A stretch of DNA of 36,434 bases from Bacillota bacterium (GCA_023230985.1 JALNWH010000006.1:1-36434), one strand, 5' to 3'. Positions 7,954 to 17,842 are shown, counted from the first letter of the stretch. Numbers and translations: made by a program. Notes: generated by a model from the letters alone, not told the origin.

Positions 7954-8904
7954 ATGCTAAAAATAGCATGTATATTTCCGGGTCAAGGTTCTCAATATAT
8001 AGGAATGGGAAAAGAAATTGCAAATCGATATAATATAGCTATGGATATCTTTGATAGGGCGAGTGAAAAATTAGGCATTGATATGAAGAGTTTATGCTTT
8101 TCTGGCAAAGATGAAGACCTAAAGAAAACTGAGAATACTCAACCTTCTATTTTAACAACCAGTATAGCTTTATTTGAGGTTTTAAAACTAAACGGTATTA
8201 AACCTGATATCACCGCCGGGTTGAGTTTAGGTGAATACACTGCTTTGGTTGTATCAAAAGCTATTGGTTTTGAGGATGCTGTTGAAATAGTCAAAAAGAG
8301 AGGAAAATATATGCAGGAGGCTGTACCCCAAGGTGAGGGAACCATGGCTGCTATAATGGGTTTGCAAAAAGATGAAGTTGTAGAATGTTTAAAGATGGCT
8401 TCGGGATATGGTATTGTGGAACCCGTGAATTTTAACTGTCCGGGACAGATTGTTATTGCAGGGCAAACAAAAGCCGTTGAAAATGCATCAAAAGTTCTTA
8501 AAGAAAAGGGTGCAAAAAAAGTTATAATTCTGCCTGTAAGCGCACCATTTCATTCCAGTATGCTAAGAGGTGCCGGAGAAAAATTATCCAAGGAACTGGA
8601 TAAGGTTGAATTTCATGACATGGATATACCTGTAGTATCAAATGTTCATGCACAAGTGATAAAAAACAAATATGAAATTAAAAAATTATTAATAGATCAA
8701 GTCAGCTCCTCTGTTTTATGGGAAGACAGCATTAAAAACATGATAGATATGGGTGTAGACACCTTCATTGAAGTAGGCCCGGGAAAAACCTTAACAGCTT
8801 TTATTAAAAAGATTGACAAAACCAGTAAAATATATAATGTGGAGGATATCATATCTTTAGAAAAAACGATTAATAGTTTAAGGGAGAGATTGGAATGCTC
8901 TTAA
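7954..8904 (+). CDS. fabD: Malonyl-CoA:ACP transacylase
   Basis: FabD moves malonyl from CoA to ACP, consuming the metabolite that FapR senses. The 316-residue product carries FPGQGSQ at 8-14, the GLSLGE nucleophile elbow with Ser91, Arg116 in KKRGKYM and catalytic His200 in APFHSSML, then the C-terminal EVGPGKTL. The start is ATG 7954, seven bases after the fabK stop, with a modest purine-rich ribosome site. Its 3' end overlaps fabG by 10 bases, suggesting coupled translation. Confidence 0.96.
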   Translation: MLKIACIFPGQGSQYIGMGKEIANRYNIAMDIFDRASEKLGIDMKSLCFSGKDEDLKKTENTQPSILTTSIALFEVLKLNGIKPDITAGLSLGEYTALVVSKAIGFEDAVEIVKKRGKYMQEAVPQGEGTMAAIMGLQKDEVVECLKMASGYGIVEPVNFNCPGQIVIAGQTKAVENASKVLKEKGAKKVIILPVSAPFHSSMLRGAGEKLSKELDKVEFHDMDIPVVSNVHAQVIKNKYEIKKLLIDQVSSSVLWEDSIKNMIDMGVDTFIEVGPGKTLTAFIKKIDKTSKIYNVEDIISLEKTINSLRERLECS

Positions 8905-9638
8905 AAGGGAAAAATGCTATAGTCACGGGGGCTTCTCGTGGCATTGGAAAGGCAATAGCTATAAAATTGGCAAAAGAAGGTGCTAATATTGCCATTAATT
9001 ATTCGGTAAACGATAATGCAGCTTTGGAAGTAGCAAATGTGGTAGAGAAATTAGGTGTTAAAGCAATAGTAAAAAAAGCAGATGTTTCAAAGTTATCCGA
9101 AGTGGAGGGATTTGTAAATACTGTATTAAATGAATTAGGTAGCATAGATATATTAGTAAATAATGCAGGAATCACAAGAGACAATCTTCTCATCAGAATG
9201 TCTGAAGATGATTTTGATCAAGTAATGCAAATAAATTTAAAAGGAGTATTTAATTTTACAAAAACTGTTAGCAGGGTGATGATTAAACAAAGAACAGGAA
9301 AGATAATCAATATATCATCTGTTGTGGGCATAACGGGAAATGCGGGACAATCCAATTATGCTGCATCAAAATCTGCAGTGATAGGTTTCACAAAGTCAAT
9401 CGCTAAAGAATTGGCATCAAGATATATTAATGTTAATGCCATCGCACCGGGTTTCATTGAAACGGATATGACCTCAGTAATACCTGAGAAAATGAAGGAA
9501 CAAATGAAAGCGGCAATTCCTTTGAAAAGGCCCGGTAAACCGGAGGATGTAGCAAATGCAGTACTATTTCTGGCAGGTAACCAATCAGATTATATTACCG
9601 GTCAAGTAATTAATATTGACGGTGGAATGTTAATATAA
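8895..9638 (+). CDS. fabG: 3-oxoacyl-ACP reductase (FabG)
   Basis: FabG reduces 3-oxoacyl-ACP with NADPH. The 247-residue short-chain dehydrogenase has the dinucleotide motif TGASRGIG at 11-18, NNAG at 89-92, and the catalytic Ser142, Tyr155 and Lys159 (ISSVVG, NYAASK), ending in GQVINIDGGMLI. Position between fabD and acpP distinguishes it from the many other SDR enzymes. The start ATG 8895 lies inside the end of fabD, with GGGAGAG (8882-8888) as ribosome site. Confidence 0.96.
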   Translation: MLLKGKNAIVTGASRGIGKAIAIKLAKEGANIAINYSVNDNAALEVANVVEKLGVKAIVKKADVSKLSEVEGFVNTVLNELGSIDILVNNAGITRDNLLIRMSEDDFDQVMQINLKGVFNFTKTVSRVMIKQRTGKIINISSVVGITGNAGQSNYAASKSAVIGFTKSIAKELASRYINVNAIAPGFIETDMTSVIPEKMKEQMKAAIPLKRPGKPEDVANAVLFLAGNQSDYITGQVINIDGGMLI

Positions 9639-9675
9639 TATTATCATAATATAATTCTATAAGGAGGTGAAATAT

Positions 9676-9903
9676 ATGATTTTTAAAAAGGTCGTAGATA
9701 AGGTTATTGAACAGCTTGGTATTGACGCAGAAGAAGTGACAATGGAGTCTTCTTTTATTGAAGACTTAGGAGCTGATTCACTTGATATTGTTGAGCTCCT
9801 CATGGCTCTCGAAGAAGAATTTGATATAGAAATACCTGATGAGGAGGCCGAAAAACTCGTAACAGTTAATGACGTAGTTGATTACATAAAAAATAATCAG
9901 TAA
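9676..9903 (+). CDS. acpP: Acyl carrier protein
   Basis: ACP carries growing acyl chains on a phosphopantetheine arm. The 75-residue acidic protein has the attachment serine in LGADSLDIVELLMALEEEF, the universal ACP signature. The start is ATG 9676, six bases after AAGGAGGTG (9661-9669); a GTG within that Shine-Dalgarno is in frame but cannot be the start. The gene has runs of CTC leucine codons unusual for this AT-rich DNA, in keeping with biased codon use in a highly expressed gene. Last gene of the FapR operon: a strong terminator follows. Confidence 0.98.
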   Translation: MIFKKVVDKVIEQLGIDAEEVTMESSFIEDLGADSLDIVELLMALEEEFDIEIPDEEAEKLVTVNDVVDYIKNNQ

Positions 9904-9981
9904 GGTAGTTTAAAATAACAGATTACTACGTCATATGGGAGTTTCTTTATAAAATCCATAGTTTACTTTACTGTAAAATAA

Positions 9982-10011
9982 AAATGTCCCGATTTTCGGG
10001 GCATTTTTTTT
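9982..10011 (+). terminator. Strong intrinsic terminator between acpP and fabF
   Basis: AAATGTCCCG (9982-9991) and CGGGGCATTT (9997-10006) form a 10-bp stem with one T-G wobble around the loop ATTTT, followed by eight T residues. It closes the fapR-acpP operon 78 bases after the acpP stop. Confidence 0.92.
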
Positions 10012-10029
10012 GAAATTGATTCTAAATAT

Positions 10030-10057
10030 TTTACCCAAATTAATCGGCTAATATAAT
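10030..10057 (+). promoter_or_regulatory. Putative promoter of fabF
   Basis: TTTACC (10030-10035) and TATAAT (10052-10057) are 16 bases apart, directly after the acpP terminator and 56 bases ahead of the fabF start. No FapR-type operator overlaps it, so fabF may be regulated apart from the other fab genes. Confidence 0.5.
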
Positions 10058-10112
10058 ATAAAATTAATCAGAAGTATTGATAATACTACTTGATTTAAAG
10101 AGGAGAATGAAT

Positions 10113-11354
10113 ATGAACAGGAAGAGAGTAGTTGTAACAGGGATTGGTGTTGTAACACCTATTGGGATAGGGAAAGAAGTTTTTTTCAAAAGTTTGGTTG
10201 AAGGAAAATCCGGTGTCGATTTAATAAGCACCTTTAATACTGATAATTATCCAACAAAGATCGCTGCAACTGTCAAGGATTTTAATCCTATGGATTTTAT
10301 TAGCAAAAAAGAAATTAAAAGAATGGATAGATTCACTCAATTAGCTATGGCATCATCTAAGATGGCTTATGATGATTCAGATATTAGTCTTAAATTTAAA
10401 GATGAGTATAGAGTAGGGGTGTGTATTGGAACAGGTATAGGCGGAATAACTACATTAGAAAGTCAATATAATACAATGTTGGACAAAGGTGTTGGTAGGA
10501 TTAGTCCATTTTTTATCCCCATGATGATCTCTAATATTGCAGCTGGATATATATCTATGACTTTTAATGCCAAGGGGCCAAATATTACTATAGTAACCGC
10601 TTGCGCTTCTTCGACAAATGCAATCGGAGAGGCATTTAAAATAATTCAAAGAAATGATGCGGATATTATGATTACAGGAGGCACCGAATCATCAATAACC
10701 CCACTTTCATTAGCCGGATTTTGCTCAATGAAGGCTTTGTCTGAAAGAAATGATAATCCTCAAAAGGCTTCGAGGCCTTTTGATAAAAATAGAGACGGTT
10801 TTGTTATGGGTGAAGGTTCTGGGATTTTAATATTAGAAGAATTAGAACATGCTGCTAATCGAAATGCTAATATATATGGTGAGATAGTCGGTTACGGTTC
10901 AACAGCAGATGCATATCATATAACAGCTCCGGCTCCCGGTGGGGAAGGCGCTTTTAAGGCAATGAAATTTGCTTTGTCAGATGCGAAGATAGAACCTGAA
11001 CAACTTGGATATATTAATGCACATGGCACTTCAACAAAATTAAACGATGAATATGAAACTATGGCTATAAAAAAACTTTTTGGTAATTTTGCCTACAATA
11101 TACCTATTAGTTCTACAAAATCTATGACTGGTCATTTACTTGGGGCGGCGGGCGCTGTTGAAGCCGTTGCATGTCTAATGGCTTTAAGCAAAGGTATAAT
11201 TCATCCTACAATAAATTATTCTTATTTAGATGAAAATTGTGATTTAGATTATGTAGCAAATGTTCCAAGAGAAAAAGATATTGTTTATGCAATGTCTAAT
11301 TCCTTCGGCTTTGGCGGACACAATGCCTCAATAGTCTTGAAAAAATACAATTAA
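10113..11354 (+). CDS. fabF: 3-oxoacyl-ACP synthase II (FabF)
   Basis: FabF elongates acyl-ACP by condensation with malonyl-ACP. From ATG 10113 the product is 413 residues, the normal length, starting RKRVVVTGIGVVTP. The Cys164-His304-His341 triad is present (VTACASST, NAHGTST, SMTGHLLGAAG). The start is set by AGAGGAG (10099-10105), seven bases upstream; an in-frame ATG at 10107 is too close to that site and in-frame codons back to 10077 add non-conserved residues. It is separated from acpP by a terminator and followed 58 bases later by rnc. Confidence 0.97.
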   Translation: MNRKRVVVTGIGVVTPIGIGKEVFFKSLVEGKSGVDLISTFNTDNYPTKIAATVKDFNPMDFISKKEIKRMDRFTQLAMASSKMAYDDSDISLKFKDEYRVGVCIGTGIGGITTLESQYNTMLDKGVGRISPFFIPMMISNIAAGYISMTFNAKGPNITIVTACASSTNAIGEAFKIIQRNDADIMITGGTESSITPLSLAGFCSMKALSERNDNPQKASRPFDKNRDGFVMGEGSGILILEELEHAANRNANIYGEIVGYGSTADAYHITAPAPGGEGAFKAMKFALSDAKIEPEQLGYINAHGTSTKLNDEYETMAIKKLFGNFAYNIPISSTKSMTGHLLGAAGAVEAVACLMALSKGIIHPTINYSYLDENCDLDYVANVPREKDIVYAMSNSFGFGGHNASIVLKKYN

Positions 11355-11412
11355 TTGATATACTTAGAAATAGAACTTAATGACAATGTAAGCGAAAGGA
11401 ATAGTTCTACAT

Positions 11413-12123
11413 ATGCATATAAAAGAGAAAAAAGATTTAAGTGAGTTAGAAGAGATAATTGGATATAAGTTTAAAAACATTGAACTTTTATATACCGCTC
11501 TTACTCATAGTTCTTTTGCTAATGAAAAGGATTTTGATTATTCTCATAATGAAAGACTTGAGTTTTTAGGCGATTCTATTTTGAATACGATTATCTCTTT
11601 ATACTTGTTTCAAAACAAAACTGATATAACCGAAGGTCAGCTGACCAGAATGAGAGCAAATATTGTATGTGAACAATCTTTATTTTTTGCTGCCAAATCT
11701 ATAAATTTAGGCTCCTATGTTTTTTTAAGCAAAGGAGAAGAAAGTTCCGGAGGCAGGCATAGAACATCTATACTTGCAGATGCAATAGAAGCATTGATTG
11801 CCGCAATCTACTTGGACGGAGGGTTTGTAAAAGCGGAAGAATTTGTGCTTTCTATTCTAAAAAATACTATAGAATCTTCTATAAAAAATAAAATTTTTAA
11901 CGATTATAAATCTTTTATTCAAGAATATATTCAAAAGAATAATCTAGGTTTAATAAAGTATAAGGTGCTATCCGAGACGGGCCCGGATCATTTAAAGGAA
12001 TTTTCTATAGCACTATTTTTAAACAACAAAATAGTTGGCGTAGGAAAAGGGTATAGCAAAAAAGATGCCCAGCAACTTGCAGCAAAAAATGCTATAGAAG
12101 TCTTGAGGTTAAAAGATGAGTAA
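11413..12123 (+). CDS. rnc: Ribonuclease III
   Basis: RNase III cleaves double-stranded RNA in rRNA processing and mRNA turnover. The 236-residue product has the endonuclease signature HNERLEFLGDS with Glu47, Glu50 and Asp54, the second catalytic pair Asp122 and Glu125 in DAIEALIAAIYLDGG, and a C-terminal double-stranded RNA-binding domain (about 160-233) ending in KKDAQQLAAKNAIEVL. Start ATG 11413 has AAAGGAA 11 bases upstream. It overlaps the following radical SAM gene by 8 bases. Confidence 0.96.
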   Translation: MHIKEKKDLSELEEIIGYKFKNIELLYTALTHSSFANEKDFDYSHNERLEFLGDSILNTIISLYLFQNKTDITEGQLTRMRANIVCEQSLFFAAKSINLGSYVFLSKGEESSGGRHRTSILADAIEALIAAIYLDGGFVKAEEFVLSILKNTIESSIKNKIFNDYKSFIQEYIQKNNLGLIKYKVLSETGPDHLKEFSIALFLNNKIVGVGKGYSKKDAQQLAAKNAIEVLRLKDE

Positions 12124-13198
12124 ACAAAACTATATTATACCAATATTTGTTCCCCATAAAGGTTGTCCGCATAATTGTGTTTTTTGCAATCAAAAAAGAA
12201 TTACCGGACAAATACATGAGCTAGCAAAAAGTGATGTAGATAATCAAATAAGCAAATATTTGAAAACAATAAAAAAAAATGATGTGAATATAGAAGTTGC
12301 ATTTTTTGGAGGAAGTTTTACTGCAATATCTGAAAAAGAGCAGAATCAATATTTATCCATAGCTAATAAATACCTTAAAAATGGAGATATAAATGCTATT
12401 AGGCTTTCAACCAGACCGGATTACATAGATAATGATATATTAGATAATTTAAAAAAATTTGGTGTGTCTATAGTAGAATTAGGAGTTCAATCAATGGATG
12501 AGGCAGTTCTAAGCGCCAGTCAAAGAGGTCATTCTATTAAAGATACAATAAATGCTATAAATATCTTGAAAGAAAAAAAATTCACAATAGGTGTGCAATT
12601 AATGGTTGGCTTGCCTAATGACAATAAAAACAAATGCTTAGAAACCACTCGGCAAGTTATAAATTTGAAGCCTCAATTTGTTAGGATCTATCCGGCTTTG
12701 GTTATTAAGGATACTTATATGGAGTATTTATATGAATCCGGAAAGTATGAACCACTGGAACTTTTTGAAGCAATAGATATAAGCAAAGAAATGCTGATAA
12801 ATTTTGAAAGTAACAATATAAAAGTTATTCGAATAGGTCTTCAGCCTACAGATGAAATGCAAATGGGTAAAAATGTTGTTGCAGGGCCTTACCACCCTTC
12901 TTTTAGACAGCTTGTTGAGACCGAGATTTATAAAGGTATGATTGAGTTCGTTTTGAATCTTGCCAAAGTGACTTCCGATTCTGTTGTCACCATTATCAGC
13001 AATTCTAAGAATTATTCAAATGTGATAGGACAGAAAAAGTCAAATATCAGATATTTTTGTAAACAGTTTCCAACTGTTGCATTTAACTATATGGTAGATA
13101 GCATTAATAAAGATTCCATTGAAGTTAATATAAATGATGATAAATATAGCTTGTCAAAAATGGAGTATTATAAAGGTGTAAAAAAATATTATGATTAG
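12116..13198 (+). CDS. Radical SAM protein of unknown substrate (Elp3-like core)
   Basis: The 360-residue protein has the radical SAM cluster motif CX3CX2C (Cys17, Cys21, Cys24 in CPHNCVFC), then FFGGSFT, RLSTRPDYI, ELGVQSMDEAVL and MVGLPNDN, a core related to Elp3/HemW/YhcC-type proteins. It lacks the C-terminal acetyltransferase domain of Elp3, so acetyl transfer is not expected, and its cysteine spacing is unlike the Elp3 cluster. From general knowledge of clostridial genomes, a gene of this type often sits between rnc and smc; I know of no demonstrated substrate. Start ATG 12116 overlaps the end of rnc, so the two are likely translationally coupled. An RNA substrate is an inference from neighbours and family only. 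Confidence 0.85.
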   Translation: MSKQNYIIPIFVPHKGCPHNCVFCNQKRITGQIHELAKSDVDNQISKYLKTIKKNDVNIEVAFFGGSFTAISEKEQNQYLSIANKYLKNGDINAIRLSTRPDYIDNDILDNLKKFGVSIVELGVQSMDEAVLSASQRGHSIKDTINAINILKEKKFTIGVQLMVGLPNDNKNKCLETTRQVINLKPQFVRIYPALVIKDTYMEYLYESGKYEPLELFEAIDISKEMLINFESNNIKVIRIGLQPTDEMQMGKNVVAGPYHPSFRQLVETEIYKGMIEFVLNLAKVTSDSVVTIISNSKNYSNVIGQKKSNIRYFCKQFPTVAFNYMVDSINKDSIEVNINDDKYSLSKMEYYKGVKKYYD

Positions 13199-13286
13199 GC
13201 TTATAGATTAAACTTCAACATCTAAATAGTTCATAAAACTAGAAAAGGTATGAAAAGTTACTAATATAGAGATAGAAGGAGTTAAT

Positions 13287-16200
13287 ATGTTTCTTAAACA
13301 ACTAGAGATTAATGGGTTTAAATCTTTTTTAGGGAAAATTGAATTGAATTTTACTAATGGTATTAATGCAATTGTTGGACCGAATGGAAGCGGGAAAAGC
13401 AATATAGCTGATGCAATTAGATGGGTGATAGGAGAGCAAAGTGTTAAGACCCTTAGAGGAAATAGAATGGAAGATATAATTTTTTCAGGTAGTGAAAAAA
13501 TGAAAGCAGCAGGATTTGCAGAAGTAACTATAGTTCTTGATAATACCGACAAGGGTATAGATTTAGATTATAACGAAATAAGCGTTACTAGAAGGATGTT
13601 TCGTTCGGGTGAGAGTGAATACTATCTAAATAAGACTCAATGCAGATTAAAAGATTTAACTGAAATATTTATGGATACAGGTGTTGGTAAAGATGGATAT
13701 TCAATTATTGGACAAGGTAAAATAGATGAAATATTAAGTAATAAATCGGATGACAGAAGGGCTATTTTTGAAGAAGCATCAGGTATATCTAAATACAAAT
13801 ATAGAAAGCTTGAATCTGAGAAAAAAATGGAACGTACAGAACAAAATATAATTCGAATTCAAGATATATTGCAAGAAGTTGAAAGCCAGTTGGAACCTTT
13901 ATTAGAACAAGCTGAAACAACAAAAAAGTATCAAAAATATTTACATGAATTAAAAACATTGGATGTTAATCTTATTGTTTCAAATATTGATAGAAGTAAT
14001 AAAAGATTAGACAATATAAAGAATGAAATAAAGATGCTAAATGATAATCATGAACAGAAAAGTAAACTTTTGCAGGAAATTGAAAATAGCCGAGAAAAGA
14101 ATAGAATAGAAATAAAAAATTTGGAATCGGAAATAGGGAATCTAAATCAAAACATTTATGAGTTGATTAATAAAAAAGAAAAATCAGATGGAGAATTACG
14201 AGTATATAGAGAAAAAGCCTCATATATTGATGGGAATATAAAAAAGTTGTCTACTGAAAATAATGAATTGCTAAATGAAATAAATATTAATTCAGCAAGC
14301 ATTGAAGATAATAAGAAGGAACAAAGAGCTCTAACAGATGAATTGGGAAGGGTTGGGAAATTCCTTAGGGATATGGAATCTGAATATAAAGAAAGATATT
14401 CTTCAATAGCTAACATGGAAGATATTATAGAGAAGAATAAACAAAGGCATATAGAATATTTAAACAAGCAATCGGATATTAAAAGTAGTATTAGCGGAAT
14501 AAGTGAAATCATTAAAAATATTAATAGCAGGATTAAACAGATTAACAATGATAGTGATAGTTTGAATATGCAACATGAAGAAAAGATAAAAATGAAAAGC
14601 CAAATCGAAAAGGATATAGTGTTTATTAAAGAAGAATTAGCAAAAAAAAATAATATAGAAGAATTGTTTCATTTTGAAAAGAATCAAAAAGAAAATAAAA
14701 TGAGTAAAACTGAGGAAGCATTAATCAAAATAAGATCAAATAAAGATAATATACTTTCCAGATTAAGGCTATTAGAAGAAATGGAAAAAGAATATGGCGG
14801 TTATAATAGAACAATAAAAAGCATTCTAATTAGACAAGGCAGCATAAAGAATATGGTGCAAGGCTTTAGGGGTGTTGTGGGCGAATTAGTTTCGGTGCCC
14901 CAGGATTATACAACGGCGATAGAAGCGGCATTGGGTTTTGCTATGCAAAATATTGTTATTGACTGTGAAGAAGACGCTAAGAAGCTAATAAACATTTTAA
15001 AGAAAAATAATATGGGTAAAGCTACATTTTTACCAATTGCATCTATTAAGCCTAAAAGAGTAAACTCCGGTGAACTGAACAAGCTAAAATCACCTGGGTT
15101 TATTGGTATAGCTGCCGAATTAATTAGGTATAATGAAGAATATAAAAATATTATTTATTATTTACTTGGACGTACTATAATTGTGGATAACATGGATACT
15201 GCCATTAAGCTTGGAAAGGCTTCAAAATATGAGATAAAAATAGTAACTTTGGAAGGGGAAATATTTAGTGTAGGGGGAGCTATTACCGGTGGTAGCAAAC
15301 TTGCGGCAACAAATACAATTTTAAGCAGAAAGAACCAAATATTACAATTAAGAAATGAATATAAATCAGTATTGAAGGAATTAGATGATTTAAATAATAG
15401 TTTAAGCTTGCAAAAAGAAGAGTATTTAGAATTAGATAATAAAATTTTAAAATTAAATGAGAATCAACATAATTTGAAAATAGAGCATTCAAGTATTAAC
15501 AATAAATTGATTTATATTAATAACGATATAGAATTGATACAATCAAAGCTGGAAATCAATGAAAAAGACGTGGCAGACTTAGTAAAAGATAGAGAAGAAT
15601 ACAATTTAGCAATTGAAACAGATAAAAGCAAATTACAAGAGATGGCAAGAGAAAATGAAATACTACTAGAGGAAATTTCTGTTTTGGAAGAGAGTTTTAA
15701 AACTACTAAATATGAAAGAGATGTTTTTATTAAAAAATTAACCGATATAAAAGTAAAAGAAGCAGAGCTTAAACAACAAAAAAATAGTGTAGAAGGAACT
15801 CTTGCTAATTTAATAACAAATGAAGCAAATATTAATAATAAGATAAATAAAAATGTTTTGCTTATTAATGATGGGAAAAATAATCTTAACTACATTAAGG
15901 ACAAAGAGAATGATATAAATAATATAATGGAAAATATGGAAATACAACTAACTACAAAACAAAATGAATTGGAAAATTTAAAAAAGATATCAATTCAACA
16001 TCAAAAAACATCAGAATCTATTGAAAACCGGATAAAACAATGCCAGATAGATATATCAGAATTACAAAATAGTTTATATAAAAATGATTTGCAAAAAGCA
16101 AAAAATGAAATGGAAATAGAAAGTTTGGAAATGAAATTATTAGAATCATATGAATTGAATTATAACCAAGCAGCTTCGTATAGAATTGAAAAATTTAACA

Positions 16201-16856
16201 TAAATAAGTCTGTAAAAAGAATTGAAGAACTGAAGGAGAAAATTAAGGATTTAGGTACTGTCAATGTAAATGCTGTGGAGGAATATGAAAGATTGAATAA
16301 AAGGTATACTTTTTTAAATAGTCAGCTTAATGATTTGAAAGAAGCAAAAGAGTCTTTAATAGCAGTTATAGAGGAAGTAACAAATTATATGAGAAATCAA
16401 TTTTTAAGCGAGTTTAGCCGTATCAACGAAAATTTCAATAAAGTTTTTGTTAAATTATTCGGAGGTGGTTCAGCTCAAGTTGTTTTAGAGGATAAAGAAA
16501 ACATATTGGAATCACCTATAGATATAATTGTAAGACCACCTAATAAAAAGCCTCAAAATTTAATGCTTATGTCCGGTGGAGAAAGAGCGCTTACAGCGAT
16601 TGCTTTACTGTTCGGCATACTTATAATGAAGCCGGTTCCATTTTGTGTATTGGATGAGATTGATTCGGCGCTTGATGATGCAAATGTTGTCAGGTATGCA
16701 AATTTTTTAAAGGAGCTGTCTAAGAATCTACAATTCATTATTATAACACATAGAAAAGGAAGCATGGAAATGGCAGATTGCTTATATGGAGTAAGCATGC
16801 AAGATACAGGGACATCAGTTTTATTATCAGTTCAGCTAGAAGATAAAGTAAGTTAG
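13287..16856 (+). CDS. smc: Chromosome segregation protein SMC
   Basis: SMC is the ATPase of the SMC-ScpAB condensin that organises and segregates the chromosome. The 1189-residue product matches the usual length. The Walker A GPNGSGKSN lies at 31-39, followed by a long coiled coil, a central globular hinge (about 510-680, with VQGFRGVVGELV and GGAITGGSK), a second coiled coil, the ABC signature LMSGGERALTAIALL near 1093 and Walker B PFCVLDEIDSALDDAN near 1116. Start ATG 13287 follows GAAGGAG. It is followed 17 bases later by ftsY, the classic smc-ftsY pairing. Confidence 0.98.
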   Translation: MFLKQLEINGFKSFLGKIELNFTNGINAIVGPNGSGKSNIADAIRWVIGEQSVKTLRGNRMEDIIFSGSEKMKAAGFAEVTIVLDNTDKGIDLDYNEISVTRRMFRSGESEYYLNKTQCRLKDLTEIFMDTGVGKDGYSIIGQGKIDEILSNKSDDRRAIFEEASGISKYKYRKLESEKKMERTEQNIIRIQDILQEVESQLEPLLEQAETTKKYQKYLHELKTLDVNLIVSNIDRSNKRLDNIKNEIKMLNDNHEQKSKLLQEIENSREKNRIEIKNLESEIGNLNQNIYELINKKEKSDGELRVYREKASYIDGNIKKLSTENNELLNEININSASIEDNKKEQRALTDELGRVGKFLRDMESEYKERYSSIANMEDIIEKNKQRHIEYLNKQSDIKSSISGISEIIKNINSRIKQINNDSDSLNMQHEEKIKMKSQIEKDIVFIKEELAKKNNIEELFHFEKNQKENKMSKTEEALIKIRSNKDNILSRLRLLEEMEKEYGGYNRTIKSILIRQGSIKNMVQGFRGVVGELVSVPQDYTTAIEAALGFAMQNIVIDCEEDAKKLINILKKNNMGKATFLPIASIKPKRVNSGELNKLKSPGFIGIAAELIRYNEEYKNIIYYLLGRTIIVDNMDTAIKLGKASKYEIKIVTLEGEIFSVGGAITGGSKLAATNTILSRKNQILQLRNEYKSVLKELDDLNNSLSLQKEEYLELDNKILKLNENQHNLKIEHSSINNKLIYINNDIELIQSKLEINEKDVADLVKDREEYNLAIETDKSKLQEMARENEILLEEISVLEESFKTTKYERDVFIKKLTDIKVKEAELKQQKNSVEGTLANLITNEANINNKINKNVLLINDGKNNLNYIKDKENDINNIMENMEIQLTTKQNELENLKKISIQHQKTSESIENRIKQCQIDISELQNSLYKNDLQKAKNEMEIESLEMKLLESYELNYNQAASYRIEKFNINKSVKRIEELKEKIKDLGTVNVNAVEEYERLNKRYTFLNSQLNDLKEAKESLIAVIEEVTNYMRNQFLSEFSRINENFNKVFVKLFGGGSAQVVLEDKENILESPIDIIVRPPNKKPQNLMLMSGGERALTAIALLFGILIMKPVPFCVLDEIDSALDDANVVRYANFLKELSKNLQFIIITHRKGSMEMADCLYGVSMQDTGTSVLLSVQLEDKVS

Positions 16857-16873
16857 AAATGGAGATTTAAAAG

Positions 16874-17842
16874 ATGGATAAATTTTGTAAAGAGACTGAA
16901 AATAGTTGTGATAGTTATAATAAAGATAAAAAACAATCGATTTATCAGAAATTAAAGCATGGATTATCAAAGACTAGAGAAGATTTAAGTAAGAAGATCA
17001 ATAGTATTTTTGGAAGTTTTAAGGCTTTAGACGATGAAATGATCGATGAATTAGAGGAAATACTTATAACTTCAGATATAGGTGTTGAAACTTCTATTCA
17101 AATTATAGAAAAAATAAAGGATAGAGTTAAAAAAGAGAATATAACCGATTTATCTAAAATTACTGAAATTTTAAAGGAAGAAATCATAAGTATTATAGGA
17201 GAAAAAGTAAATACATTGGAAAACAGTTTTCCGAAAATTATTGTTATGATAGGAGTCAATGGGGTAGGGAAGACTACATCAATCGGGAAAATAGCTTACA
17301 AATATAAAGAACAAGGGAAAAAGGTAATTGTCGTGGCAGCAGATACCTTTAGAGCAGCAGCTATTGAACAATTAGAGGTATGGAGTAGGCGAATAAATGT
17401 TGATTTAATTAAACATCAGGAAGGCGGCGATCCTGCTGCAGTTATTTATGATGCTATTCAATCTGCGAAATCCAAAAAAGCCGATGTAGTAATTTGTGAT
17501 ACTGCAGGAAGACTTCATAATAAAAAGAACCTAATGGAAGAGCTAAAGAAAATATTTAAAGTAATTAATAGGGAGTATCCTGAAGCATTCCAGGAAATTC
17601 TTCTTGTTTTAGATGCAACTACCGGTCAAAATTCGATAGCGCAAGCAAGGGCTTTTAAAGAAATAGCTGATATTAATGGTATTGTGTTAACAAAATTGGA
17701 CGGAACTGCTAAAGGAGGCATAGTTATAGCTATAAAAGAAGAACTTAATTTACCTGTAAAATTAATCGGCGTTGGGGAGAATATTGATGACTTGCAAGAT
17801 TTTGAACCAAAAGATTTTGTGAATGCATTGTTTATTGAATAA
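16874..17842 (+). CDS. ftsY: Signal recognition particle receptor FtsY
   Basis: FtsY is the GTPase receptor that docks SRP-ribosome complexes at the membrane. The 322-residue product has only about 20 residues before the N domain, the short Gram-positive form without the long acidic domain of E. coli. GTPase motifs are GVNGVGKTT (near 127), DTFRAAAIEQLEVW, DTAGR (near 208) and TKLDGTAKGG (near 272), with the C-terminal GVGENIDDLQDF. The start is ATG 16874 behind ATGGAGA. The gene ends in front of a long hairpin terminator, so the downstream ylxM-ffh genes are a separate unit. Confidence 0.97.
   Translation: MDKFCKETENSCDSYNKDKKQSIYQKLKHGLSKTREDLSKKINSIFGSFKALDDEMIDELEEILITSDIGVETSIQIIEKIKDRVKKENITDLSKITEILKEEIISIIGEKVNTLENSFPKIIVMIGVNGVGKTTSIGKIAYKYKEQGKKVIVVAADTFRAAAIEQLEVWSRRINVDLIKHQEGGDPAAVIYDAIQSAKSKKADVVICDTAGRLHNKKNLMEELKKIFKVINREYPEAFQEILLVLDATTGQNSIAQARAFKEIADINGIVLTKLDGTAKGGIVIAIKEELNLPVKLIGVGENIDDLQDFEPKDFVNALFIE

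Noticed and set aside
13208..13552. 114-codon minus-strand open frame at the smc start
   Set aside because: Antisense to the SMC Walker A region, no motif, no ribosome site.
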